Of a stretch of 64,000 bases of DNA, positions 15,767-22,998 are shown in pieces. The position numbers were made by a program, and so were the translations under genes. A model generated the notes under the pieces. It made no database searches, was not told the origin of the DNA, and saw nothing but the letters and a program-made list of their open reading frames with translations. The stretch comes from Nesterenkonia sphaerica (GTDB lineage Bacteria > Actinomycetota > Actinomycetes > Actinomycetales > Micrococcaceae): NCBI RefSeq assembly GCF_005771565.1, contig NZ_VAWA01000011.1, positions 1 through 64,000 of the forward strand. The letters run 5' to 3'. How positions within the stretch are numbered: position 1 is the first letter of the stretch; each line of letters opens with the position of its first letter.

Positions 15767-16833
15767 AGCTCGGAGGAGACCGACCAGATGTTGATGCCCG
15801 CATCACCCGTGGTGATGGTGTCAATGACCTCGAGCTCTTCAGTGGTGAAGCTGGTGTGGTGCACCGCTGCCAGGTTTTCGTCCAGCTGAGCCGTGGAGGA
15901 GGCGCCCAGCAGCACCGAGGTGGCGCCACCGTCTCGCAGCAGCCAGGCGATGGCAAGCTGCGCCAGGGTCTGCCCGCGTGCGGCGGCGACGTCGTTGAGT
16001 CTCCGCAGCCTGTTCAGGTTCTCCTCGCTCAAGTGATGATCCAGCAGCGATGACCGTCCCCCCGCGGGCTGCGCGTCAGGATTCTTCAGATACTTATCCG
16101 TCAGCAGTCCCTGCGCCAGAGGCGTGAAAGCGATGGAGCCCATACCGGTCTCCTTCAAGGTTGCCAACAGGCCGTCTTCCACCCACCGGTTGAGCATGGA
16201 GTAGGCCGGTTGGTGAATGACCAATGGCGTGCCCAACTCTCCGGCGATGCGCGAGGCCTCCTGGGTGCGCTCCGCGGAGTAGGAGGAAATTCCCGCATAG
16301 AGTGCCTTCCCGGAACGCACCGCCGTGTCCAGGGCACCAATCGTCTCCTCCAAAGGGGTGTCCGGATCCACCCGATGGGAGTAGAAGATATCCACATAGT
16401 CCAGGCCCATCCGAGTCAAGGCCTCGTCCAGGCTCGCCAGGGTGTACTTCCGGGATCCGAAGTTGCCGTACGGTCCGGGCCACATGTCCCACCCTGACTT
16501 CGACGACACAATCAGCTCATCCCGGTAGGGCTTCAGATCCTTGGCCATGATCCGCCCGAAGTTCTCTTCTGCGGCACCGAAGGGCGGTCCGTAGTTATTG
16601 GCCAGGTCAAAGTGTGTGATCCCGGAGTCAAAGGCGTGCCGGATGATCTCACGCTGGCTGGCAAATGGTGTGGTGTCACCGAAATTCCACCAAAGCCCCA
16701 GTGAGATCGGTGGCAGCAGCAGTCCGCTGCGACCCACGCGCCGGTAGTCGAACTGGGCATAACGGTCACTTGGGGCTGTATACGGCGTGTGGGTCTCCTG
16801 ACCCCACGCGGAAACATCAACAGACTGCGTCAC
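15763..16833 (-). CDS. Aldo/keto reductase, YghZ/MgrA-like
   Basis: This protein has 356 residues from a GTG with GGAG 6 bp upstream. It is a TIM-barrel NADPH-dependent oxidoreductase. The AKR pattern is visible: GITHFDLANNYGPPFGAAEENFG with the catalytic Asp and Tyr, Lys in IVSSKSGWDMWPGPYGNFGS, and His in DIFYSHRVDPDTPLEE. The MWPGPYGNFGSRKY stretch is typical of the YghZ/L-glyceraldehyde-3-phosphate reductase group. It follows the SfnB-like gene by 108 bp on the same strand, so it is likely in the same S-box-controlled transcript. A role in handling an aldehyde released by desulfurization is inferred. Confidence 0.85.
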   Translation of the reverse strand: MTQSVDVSAWGQETHTPYTAPSDRYAQFDYRRVGRSGLLLPPISLGLWWNFGDTTPFASQREIIRHAFDSGITHFDLANNYGPPFGAAEENFGRIMAKDLKPYRDELIVSSKSGWDMWPGPYGNFGSRKYTLASLDEALTRMGLDYVDIFYSHRVDPDTPLEETIGALDTAVRSGKALYAGISSYSAERTQEASRIAGELGTPLVIHQPAYSMLNRWVEDGLLATLKETGMGSIAFTPLAQGLLTDKYLKNPDAQPAGGRSSLLDHHLSEENLNRLRRLNDVAAARGQTLAQLAIAWLLRDGGATSVLLGASSTAQLDENLAAVHHTSFTTEELEVIDTITTGDAGINIWSVSSEL

Positions 16834-16941
16834 TGGTACTCCATTCGTTGCGATGGGACTGCCTACAGGTACCCTACCGAGGTCGTACTCACCCAGAGTG
16901 CCCGGGGTGGAGCACGGCTCCTCCGCTCGGCGTCTTCCCGC

Positions 16942-18162
16942 CTACACCTTCTGGGTTTCCTGCGGTTCTCCGACGCTCCAGAGCCGCACCGGTGCCGTTC
17001 CGTTGACCCGGTAATCTCCGGCAATGCGCGCCTTGTACACCCAGGGGTTGTGGCTGGCCACGGTCCGGGCGTTGCGCCAATGTCTGTCCAGGGACTTCCC
17101 CCGGTTCGTACCTGAGGCCCCCAATGCGTCGAAGATGCGACTGGTGGCCTCCAGCACCGGCTTATGCAGCGCCACCTGGGCCCGGCCGGTGGCCAGCTCC
17201 ACCTCATCGACTGCCCTGTCCTGCTCCTCTCGGCTCAGCTTCCGAGTCGCGAAAGCCTCATCGAGTGCCCGCGCGGTGGCCAGGACCTGGGCCCGGGCTA
17301 GAGCTGCCGCGGCGTCGACCTCCCCCACCGCCTGCAGCAGCTGAGGGTCAGAGGCGGGCTGCAGCGTGTTCGCGTGGGAATAGGTCCGCTTACGCACACG
17401 GAGGGTCTGCGCAATATCGCGTACGGCCGCCTCAGCGATCCCAGCCCACACAATCAGCAGGATGTGCTGGTACAACGCGGTCTGGTACGGGAATCGGTCG
17501 GTCAGTTCGCGGACCTCGTAATGGGTCACCGCCGCATTGGTCAGTGCGGCAGACCCGGACCCGGTGGTCCGCTGGCCGAATCCATTCCAATCGTCACTGA
17601 TCGCGACCCCGGGCTGGTCCCGCCGGACCAGCAGGCCCAGCTCGTAGCCGGCCTCATCACGCGCGGTCACGTCAAGCCAGTCCGCGAAAATTGAGCCGGT
17701 CGTGTAGTACTTCACGCCGTTGACCACCGGGCCGCGCGAGGTGTGCTTCAGCACGGTTCCGGAGCGGTCAAACCCACCCTGACCGGGCTCGGTCCACGCG
17801 TTCCCGGCCAGCTCGCCAGCGCCAAACCGCTCCAACCAGCTCCGCGCAGACTCATTGTCGGACCCGCGCCAGAGCGCGTCTTCCTGCACCGCGAGGTGAC
17901 CGCGGAAAATTTGTGGGAGATTGCTGTCCTGCGCGGCAAGCTCGACCAGCACCTCCGTGGTCTGCACCCAGTCCAGACCCAGCCCGCCCAACTCCTCGGG
18001 AACCCGCAGCCGCCCCAGACCGGCCTCCGCGAGCGCCCTCACCTCCCGGTACGCCAGAGTCCGGTCCAGCTCCCGGTCCAAGGCGTTGGTCCCCGCCTCA
18101 GAGATTGCCTTCTCCAACTCCTGGGGCAGGTGGAGCCGGGACAGGTACATACGTGCATTCAT
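16942..18162 (-). CDS. Acyl-CoA-dehydrogenase-fold monooxygenase, SfnB/DszC-like (second copy)
   Basis: This protein has 406 residues from an ATG with a strong GGAGGAGA. It has the same fold and branch as the gene at 9211-10440. Shared landmarks are DSNLPQIFRGHLAVQEDALW, VVNGVKYYTTGSIFADW, DDWNGFGQRTTGSGSA, and SLDRHWRNARTVASHNPWVY. DszC/SfnB enzymes need reduced flavin and act on sulfur heterocycles or sulfones. It is the first gene after an S-box and precedes the aldo/keto reductase. The two DszC-like copies have diverged clearly, which suggests different substrates. Confidence 0.8.
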   Translation of the reverse strand: MNARMYLSRLHLPQELEKAISEAGTNALDRELDRTLAYREVRALAEAGLGRLRVPEELGGLGLDWVQTTEVLVELAAQDSNLPQIFRGHLAVQEDALWRGSDNESARSWLERFGAGELAGNAWTEPGQGGFDRSGTVLKHTSRGPVVNGVKYYTTGSIFADWLDVTARDEAGYELGLLVRRDQPGVAISDDWNGFGQRTTGSGSAALTNAAVTHYEVRELTDRFPYQTALYQHILLIVWAGIAEAAVRDIAQTLRVRKRTYSHANTLQPASDPQLLQAVGEVDAAAALARAQVLATARALDEAFATRKLSREEQDRAVDEVELATGRAQVALHKPVLEATSRIFDALGASGTNRGKSLDRHWRNARTVASHNPWVYKARIAGDYRVNGTAPVRLWSVGEPQETQKV

Positions 18163-18172
18163 GGGTTCTCCT

Positions 18173-18257
18173 CCATCGTCTCTGGCGGTAGCACCGGTCC
18201 TGTGTCAGGGGGTTGCTGCGATGTCTGCGGGCCAGATCCCTCGATCGCTCGTGATGG
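18173..18257 (-). ncRNA. SAM-I (S-box) riboswitch upstream of SfnB/DszC-like gene
   Basis: Minus strand: P1 is CCATC (18253-18257) with GATGG (18173-18177). P2 is GCGAT/ATCGC, a further compensated variant, the inner helix is GAGGGATCTGGCCC, the core is CAGCAACC, and P3 is CCCTG/CAGG followed by GGTGCTACC and GCCAGAG. The 3' P1 strand runs into GGAGGAG, the ribosome binding site of the gene at 18162. Confidence 0.88.
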
Positions 18258-18387
18258 TCTTCCCTGAAATGTTCAAGGCAAAGTCAGCCTAATGCTCAAT
18301 TCCCTGAAGCACGCAAGCCCTCTGCGGCTCGCGTCACACAACGTCATGCTCGTCCACCCGGTTACATCTCGAAATGTGACACATCTT

Positions 18388-18417
18388 TTGCCCGGTCAAG
18401 ACTCAGAGGCGTACGGT
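18388..18417 (+). promoter_or_regulatory. Promoter of the flavin reductase-metY riboswitch transcript
   Basis: The -35 element is TTGCCC (18388-18393), followed by an 18-bp spacer and the -10 element TACGGT (18412-18417). P1 of the aptamer begins 9 nt further on, so the transcript would start at or next to the aptamer. Confidence 0.5.
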
Positions 18418-18425
18418 AGAAGAGT

Positions 18426-18507
18426 CCATCCCGAGCGGCCGAGAGATCTGGCTCTGTGACGCCGCAGCAACCCGGAACATGCCGGGTGCTACCGCCAGGT
18501 TCGATGG
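18426..18507 (+). ncRNA. SAM-I (S-box) riboswitch upstream of flavin reductase-metY operon
   Basis: P1 is CCATC (18426-18430) with GATGG (18503-18507), and P2 is GCGGC/GCCGC around GAGAGATCTGGCTC. The core is CAGCAACC, P3 is a short CCGG/CCGG hairpin, then GGTGCTACCGCCAGG. GGGAG overlaps the end of P1 and serves the ATG at 18518. This is the most compact of the five aptamers. Confidence 0.88.
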
Positions 18508-18517
18508 GAGATCTTCC

Positions 18518-19057
18518 ATGAGTTTGTCTGCAGCAACCCTCGCAAGGCCCTCGGTGAGCGCTGAAGCCCTGGATCCGCTGGAGCTCCGGGCTGCTTTCGC
18601 CCAATTTCCGCAGGGGATCGTGGTGGTCGGCGCTGAAATAGACGGCGCCCCACAAGGCCTGGTGGCTTCCACCTTCACTGTGGGTGTCTCCCTGGATCCG
18701 CCCCTGGTGACCTTCGCAGTCCAACACACCTCCGGGACCTGGCCGCGGCTTCGGGAGGCCGCCTCACATCTGGGCGTATCGGTGATCGGCGCCGAGCAGC
18801 AAGGCCTGTGCCGGCAGATCGCGTCCAAGGATCGGGCTCAGCGCTTCGCCGGGGTTGATTACATCACCGACGACGACGGCACCCTCGTCCTCAATGCCAC
18901 TCCGCTGTGGCTGAAGACTCGGATCTACAACCAGTTCACCGCAGGTGACCACGACATCGTGGTCCTGGAGGTCCTGGACCTGGCGGCCGACGCCACCCGA
19001 GGTGGATTGGTCTTCCACCAGAGCGCCTTCACTCCCCTGCCCTCGCACGAGGCCTGA
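18518..19057 (+). CDS. Flavin reductase-like protein (FMN reductase component)
   Basis: This protein has 179 residues from the ATG at 18518, 10 bp after P1; an in-frame start at 18479 is inside the riboswitch. It is a flavin-reductase-like domain (DszD/SnaC/HpaC group): LRAAFAQFPQGIVVVGAE, a GLVASTFTVGVSLDPPLVTFAVQHTS core, and a C-terminal GDHDIVVLEVLDL strand with LVFHQSAFTPL. It would supply reduced FMN to the two DszA-like and two DszC-like oxygenases, none of which has its own reductase in this window. It is the first gene of the operon with the acyl-CoA synthetase, metY and a CoA-binding protein. Confidence 0.85.
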   Translation: MSLSAATLARPSVSAEALDPLELRAAFAQFPQGIVVVGAEIDGAPQGLVASTFTVGVSLDPPLVTFAVQHTSGTWPRLREAASHLGVSVIGAEQQGLCRQIASKDRAQRFAGVDYITDDDGTLVLNATPLWLKTRIYNQFTAGDHDIVVLEVLDLAADATRGGLVFHQSAFTPLPSHEA

Positions 19058-19062
19058 CCTCG

Positions 19063-21159
19063 ATGACCCACCCCGCTGAGCACCAGTCTGCCCTGGGCAG
19101 TCCGGTCCACCCGGCTTCAGCCGACCTCCGCCAGTGGAAAGAGCCCCATCGCGGGGGACCAGAGTCTCAGCGGCTGGCCTTCTGGGACCGCGCTGCCGGG
19201 CTGCTGGAGTGGCACACCCCCTGGCACACCACGCACTCCTGGACACCGCCGGACACGCACGCCCGCCGCGGACCTGAGCTCGGATGGTTCCTCGGCGGGC
19301 GCCTCAACGCTGCGGTCAATTGCCTGGACCGGCACCTCGCCGCTGGCCGCGGGGAGCGGGTCGCCCTGCACTTCGAGGGTGAGCCCGGAGACGCGGAGTC
19401 GGTGACCTATGCGGACCTGCACCGCCGGGTCAGCCAGGCGGCGAACGCTTTGGAACGGATCGGCATCGGAGCCGGCGATCGAGTGGTGATCTATCTGCCA
19501 GTGTTGGTGGAGACGATCGTCATCACTTTGGCATGCGCACGAATCGGCGCAGTCCATCAGCTGGTGTTCGGGGGCTTCTCCGCCGAGGCGCTGAGATTCC
19601 GCGTCGAGGACACCGGCGCCAAGCTGTTGGTGACTACTGACGGGCAGTACCGCCGGGGCGCAGCGGTGCCGGTGAAGGCCAACGCCGATGCCGCTGTGCG
19701 GGGCCTCACCGTGGACGCCGGAGGCACCGTGGAACATGTCCTGGTCATCCGCCGGACGGGCTCGCCGGTGGAGTGGACCAGCGCCGATCTCAACGGTGAC
19801 GGCCTGGGCCGCGACCTCTGGTGGCATCAGACAGTCGAGACCGCACCGACGGCGCATCAGCCGCAGTTCTTCGACGCCGAGGCTCCGCTTTTCATCATGT
19901 ACACCTCAGGCACCACGGGTAAGCCCAAGGGCCTGGTGCACACCACGGGGGGGTACCTCACCGGGGCGCTGTACAGTTTCCTGCGCCTGTTCGCCCACCC
20001 CGACCCCAGTGCTCGCGACGACGACGTTCACTGGTGCACCGCTGACCTCGCCTGGGTCACCGCGCACACCTATGAGATTTACGGGCCGCTGGCCGCCGGC
20101 GCCACGCAGGTGATCTACGAAGGCGTGCCCAACGTGCCGCACGCGGGCCGGCACTTCGACATCATTGAAAAGCACCGTGTCACCAGCTATTACACCGCAC
20201 CCACCCTGGTGCGCTCCCTGATGGGCTGGTTCCCCGAAGGGGTGCCCGCCCACTACGATCTCAGCTCCATCCGCATCGCCGGCACTGTGGGAGAAGCGGT
20301 CAACCCCGAGGCCGCGAACTGGCTGCGCGCCCAGATCGGCCGCGACACCCGCACCCCGGAGGGCAGCCCGGCCCTGCCGCTGGTGGACACCTGGTGGCAG
20401 TCCGAGTCCGGCTCCGCAGTGCTGAGCCCCCGGCCGGAATCCACCCGGCAGAAGCCCGGCAGCGTGGCGCAGGAAATGCCCGGATGGGAGGTCGAGGTCG
20501 TCGATGAGCACGGCGGCGCCACAGCTGCGGGCGTGCAGGGCAATGTGGTGGTCACCCGCACTGGCCCGTCCATGGCGCGCACCGTCTGGGGGAACCCGCA
20601 GCGGTACTACACCAGTTACTGGCAGAAGTACGCAGACCAGGGGTGGTTCCTCGCCGGTGACGCTGGACAGCGCGACGCCGACGGCGACATCTGGATCCTG
20701 GGCCGCACCGATGACGCGATCAACGTCTCCGGGCACCTGCTCTCCACCATCGAGATTGAGTCCGCACTGGTCAGCCACCCTGATGTGGTGGAGGCTGGTG
20801 TGGCGCCGGTGCACGATGCCACCTCAGGACACGCCGCGGTGGCCTTCGTCGTGCTCACCTCCGCCGCCCACCAGCGCCTCAGTGGTGACCCTGCGGCGGA
20901 GGCAGAACTGAGCAGCGCGCTGCGCCAGCAGGTCACAGAGGTCATCGGCCCGGTGGCGAAGCCCCGGTCGGTGATCCCGGTCCCCGAGGTCCCGAAGACT
21001 CGCTCCGGAAAGATCATGCGCCGGCTGCTGTCCCAGCTGCACGACGGCGAACCCCTCGGTGACACCACAAGTCTGCAGAACGAGCCCTGTGTGCCGCGGA
21101 TCCAACAGATCTGCGAGACTCGCAGTACAGCACCCGTGAAGGAGAACACATCAGCATGA
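19063..21159 (+). CDS. Acetyl-CoA synthetase-like AMP-forming ligase
   Basis: This protein has 698 residues, somewhat longer than typical Acs. The N-terminal ACAS region (FWDRAAGLLEWHTPWHTTHSW) is followed by the AMP-binding core. Motifs are YTSGTTGKPKG (P-loop), DTWWQSESG, GDAGQRDADGDIWILGRTDD, and the catalytic-lysine segment PKTRSGKIMRR. In this operon the next enzyme, MetY, releases acetate from O-acetylhomoserine, so recycling of acetate to acetyl-CoA is a sensible role. Activation of another carboxylate, such as sulfoacetate, is an alternative. The start lies 5 bp after the flavin reductase stop, and its own stop overlaps the metY start as ATGA. Confidence 0.85.
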   Translation: MTHPAEHQSALGSPVHPASADLRQWKEPHRGGPESQRLAFWDRAAGLLEWHTPWHTTHSWTPPDTHARRGPELGWFLGGRLNAAVNCLDRHLAAGRGERVALHFEGEPGDAESVTYADLHRRVSQAANALERIGIGAGDRVVIYLPVLVETIVITLACARIGAVHQLVFGGFSAEALRFRVEDTGAKLLVTTDGQYRRGAAVPVKANADAAVRGLTVDAGGTVEHVLVIRRTGSPVEWTSADLNGDGLGRDLWWHQTVETAPTAHQPQFFDAEAPLFIMYTSGTTGKPKGLVHTTGGYLTGALYSFLRLFAHPDPSARDDDVHWCTADLAWVTAHTYEIYGPLAAGATQVIYEGVPNVPHAGRHFDIIEKHRVTSYYTAPTLVRSLMGWFPEGVPAHYDLSSIRIAGTVGEAVNPEAANWLRAQIGRDTRTPEGSPALPLVDTWWQSESGSAVLSPRPESTRQKPGSVAQEMPGWEVEVVDEHGGATAAGVQGNVVVTRTGPSMARTVWGNPQRYYTSYWQKYADQGWFLAGDAGQRDADGDIWILGRTDDAINVSGHLLSTIEIESALVSHPDVVEAGVAPVHDATSGHAAVAFVVLTSAAHQRLSGDPAAEAELSSALRQQVTEVIGPVAKPRSVIPVPEVPKTRSGKIMRRLLSQLHDGEPLGDTTSLQNEPCVPRIQQICETRSTAPVKENTSA

Positions 21160-22451
21160 CTCGCGACCATCAGTTCGGTTTCCGCACCCGTGCACTGCAC
21201 GCCGGGGCCGTCCCCGACGCCACCTATGGCACCCGTGCAGTGCCGATCCACCAGTCCACCTCCTTCGTGTTCAAAGACACCGACGACGCCGCGAACCTCT
21301 TTGCGCTGCAGAAGTTCGGAAACATCTACTCCAGGATCGGCAACCCCACCGTCGCCGCACTGGAGGAGCGCCTGGCGTCCCTGGAAGGCGGGATCGGAGC
21401 GGTGGCCACGGCCTCCGGAATGAGTGCAGAGTTCCTGGTCTTCGCCGCGCTCTGCCAGCAGGGCGACCACATTGTGGCCAGCTCCAAGCTCTACGGCGGC
21501 ACCATCACCCAGCTGGATGTCTCCCTGCGCAGGTTCGGCATCGAGACCACCTTCGTGAACTCCGATGAGGCCGAGGACTTTCGCGACGCGCTGCAGGAGA
21601 ACACCAAGCTGATCTTCACCGAGGTGGTCTCCAACCCCTCCTCGGACGTGGTCGACCTCCCCGGGCTGGCGCAGGTGGCCCACGATCACGGCATCCCGCT
21701 GGTGGTTGACTCCACGCTGACCACCCCCTATCTCTTCCGCCCCCTGGAGCATGGGGCTGACATCGTCACCCACTCGGTCACCAAGTTCTTGGGCGGGCAC
21801 GGCACCACACTCGGCGGCGTCGTGGTGGAATCTGGCCGGTTCCCCTGGGACAACGGCAAGTTCCCGCAGATGACGGAGACCGTGGACTCCTATGGAGGGC
21901 TCTCCTGGTGGGGGAACTTCGCCGAGTACGGATTCCTCACCAAGCTGCGAGCCGAGCAGCTGCGTGACTTCGGGCCAAGCCTGACCCCACAGGCGGCGTT
22001 CCAGCTGATCCAGGGCGTGGAGACCCTGCCGCAGCGCATGGAAGAGCACACCAGGAACGCCCAGCAGGTCGCAGAGTGGCTGGAGGCCGATCCCCGGGTG
22101 GACTATGTGAAATTCTCCGGGCTGCCCAGCCACCGTCACCACCAGCGGGCCAAAGAGCTGCTCCCCCACGGTGTCAGCTCAGTGTTCAGCTTCGGCATTG
22201 CCGGGGGCCGGGAGACCGGTGCCCGATTCATCGAGGCGCTGCAGCTGGCCAGCCACCTGGCCAATGTCGGTGATGCCCGGACCCTGATTCTCCACCCCGC
22301 CTCCACCACCCACCAGCAGCTCAGCGAGGCACAGCTGCAGGCCGGCGGGATCCCTGCGGACCTGATCAGGATTTCTGTGGGGCTTGAGGACGTTGAAGAC
22401 ATCATCTGGGACCTGGATCAGGCCCTGGAGACCGCCACCAAGGGAGAGTGA
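21156..22451 (+). CDS. metY: O-acetylhomoserine sulfhydrylase MetY
   Basis: This 431-residue PLP enzyme of the Cys/Met metabolism family turns O-acetylhomoserine and sulfide into homocysteine and acetate. Landmarks are FRTRALHAGAVPDATYGTRA, QKFGNIYSRIGNPTVAALEE, ASGMSAEF, and the PLP lysine in HSVTKFLGGHGTTLGG (K210). Length and the LHPASTTHQQLSEAQ segment fit MetY rather than MetB or MetZ. It lets sulfide freed by the monooxygenases enter methionine synthesis directly. It is coupled to the synthetase upstream by ATGA and is under the S-box at 18426. Confidence 0.93.
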   Translation: MTRDHQFGFRTRALHAGAVPDATYGTRAVPIHQSTSFVFKDTDDAANLFALQKFGNIYSRIGNPTVAALEERLASLEGGIGAVATASGMSAEFLVFAALCQQGDHIVASSKLYGGTITQLDVSLRRFGIETTFVNSDEAEDFRDALQENTKLIFTEVVSNPSSDVVDLPGLAQVAHDHGIPLVVDSTLTTPYLFRPLEHGADIVTHSVTKFLGGHGTTLGGVVVESGRFPWDNGKFPQMTETVDSYGGLSWWGNFAEYGFLTKLRAEQLRDFGPSLTPQAAFQLIQGVETLPQRMEEHTRNAQQVAEWLEADPRVDYVKFSGLPSHRHHQRAKELLPHGVSSVFSFGIAGGRETGARFIEALQLASHLANVGDARTLILHPASTTHQQLSEAQLQAGGIPADLIRISVGLEDVEDIIWDLDQALETATKGE

Positions 22452-22455
22452 AGAG

Positions 22456-22995
22456 ATGACGACGACGCCAACCGCCCCTGAGAGCACCTCGGCAGATCAC
22501 CCGCACGGGCTCTGGGAGGAGCCGGGTCCGGCCCGCCGGCTGCAGCTGCTGCGCAGCGCCAAGTCGGTGGCGATCATCGGCATGAGCGACAAACCCTCGC
22601 GTGCCAGCTATTTTGTGGCGACCTACCTGGCTTCCGACTCCAGCTATCAGCTGTACTTCGTCAATCCGCGGCTGGTGGGCAAGACGGTGTTCGGACAGCC
22701 GGGCTATGGTTCGCTGGCTGAGCTGCCGGAGGCCCCCGATGTGGTGGTGGCCTTCCGCAAGCCCGAGGATCTGCCACACCTGGCCCAGGAGGCTGCTGAT
22801 TCCGGTGCCAAGACGCTATGGGTGCAGCTGGGCATTGAGAATGACGAAGCGATGCAGATCGCCACTGACCTGGGGCTCAACGCAGTACAGAACCGGTGCA
22901 TCAAAATTGAGCACGGCCGGTTCCACGGTAATCTCCATTTGGGCGGATTCGACACTGGAGTGATCAGCGCCAAGCGCCAGATAGTGGACCGCTGA
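22456..22995 (+). CDS. CoA-binding (YccU-like) protein
   Basis: This protein has 179 residues from the ATG at 22456, 4 bp after the metY stop. It is a Rossmann-type CoA_binding_2 domain: SAKSVAIIGMSDKPSRASYF, an YQLYFVNPRLVGKTVFGQ segment, DVVVAFRKPEDLPHLAQEA, and GAKTLWVQLGIENDEA, with NRCIKIEHGRF near the end. Family members lack known catalytic activity and occur beside metY in many actinobacteria. It might regulate or scaffold MetY or the CoA ligase; this is inference. Its stop lies 3 bp from the restored stop of the convergent ribokinase. Confidence 0.8.
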   Translation: MTTTPTAPESTSADHPHGLWEEPGPARRLQLLRSAKSVAIIGMSDKPSRASYFVATYLASDSSYQLYFVNPRLVGKTVFGQPGYGSLAELPEAPDVVVAFRKPEDLPHLAQEAADSGAKTLWVQLGIENDEAMQIATDLGLNAVQNRCIKIEHGRFHGNLHLGGFDTGVISAKRQIVDR

Positions 22996-22998
22996 GGC

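Noticed and set aside
9038-18507. SAM-IV or SAM-II classification of the five aptamers
   Set aside because: Order of helices, the GAGGGA...GGCCC inner arm, the GCAACC core and GGTGCTA before P1 fit SAM-I; the SAM-IV consensus I know differs outside the core.
20616-22169. 517-codon minus-strand ORF across the synthetase and metY
   Set aside because: It is antisense to two clear enzymes, is rich in Gly/His/Gln/Val as expected of a reverse-frame shadow in high-GC DNA, and has no recognisable domain.
4829-22995. Horizontally acquired island bounded by mobile elements
   Set aside because: No integrase, insertion sequence, tRNA junction or flanking repeats were seen at either edge, and codon use looks like the surroundings.
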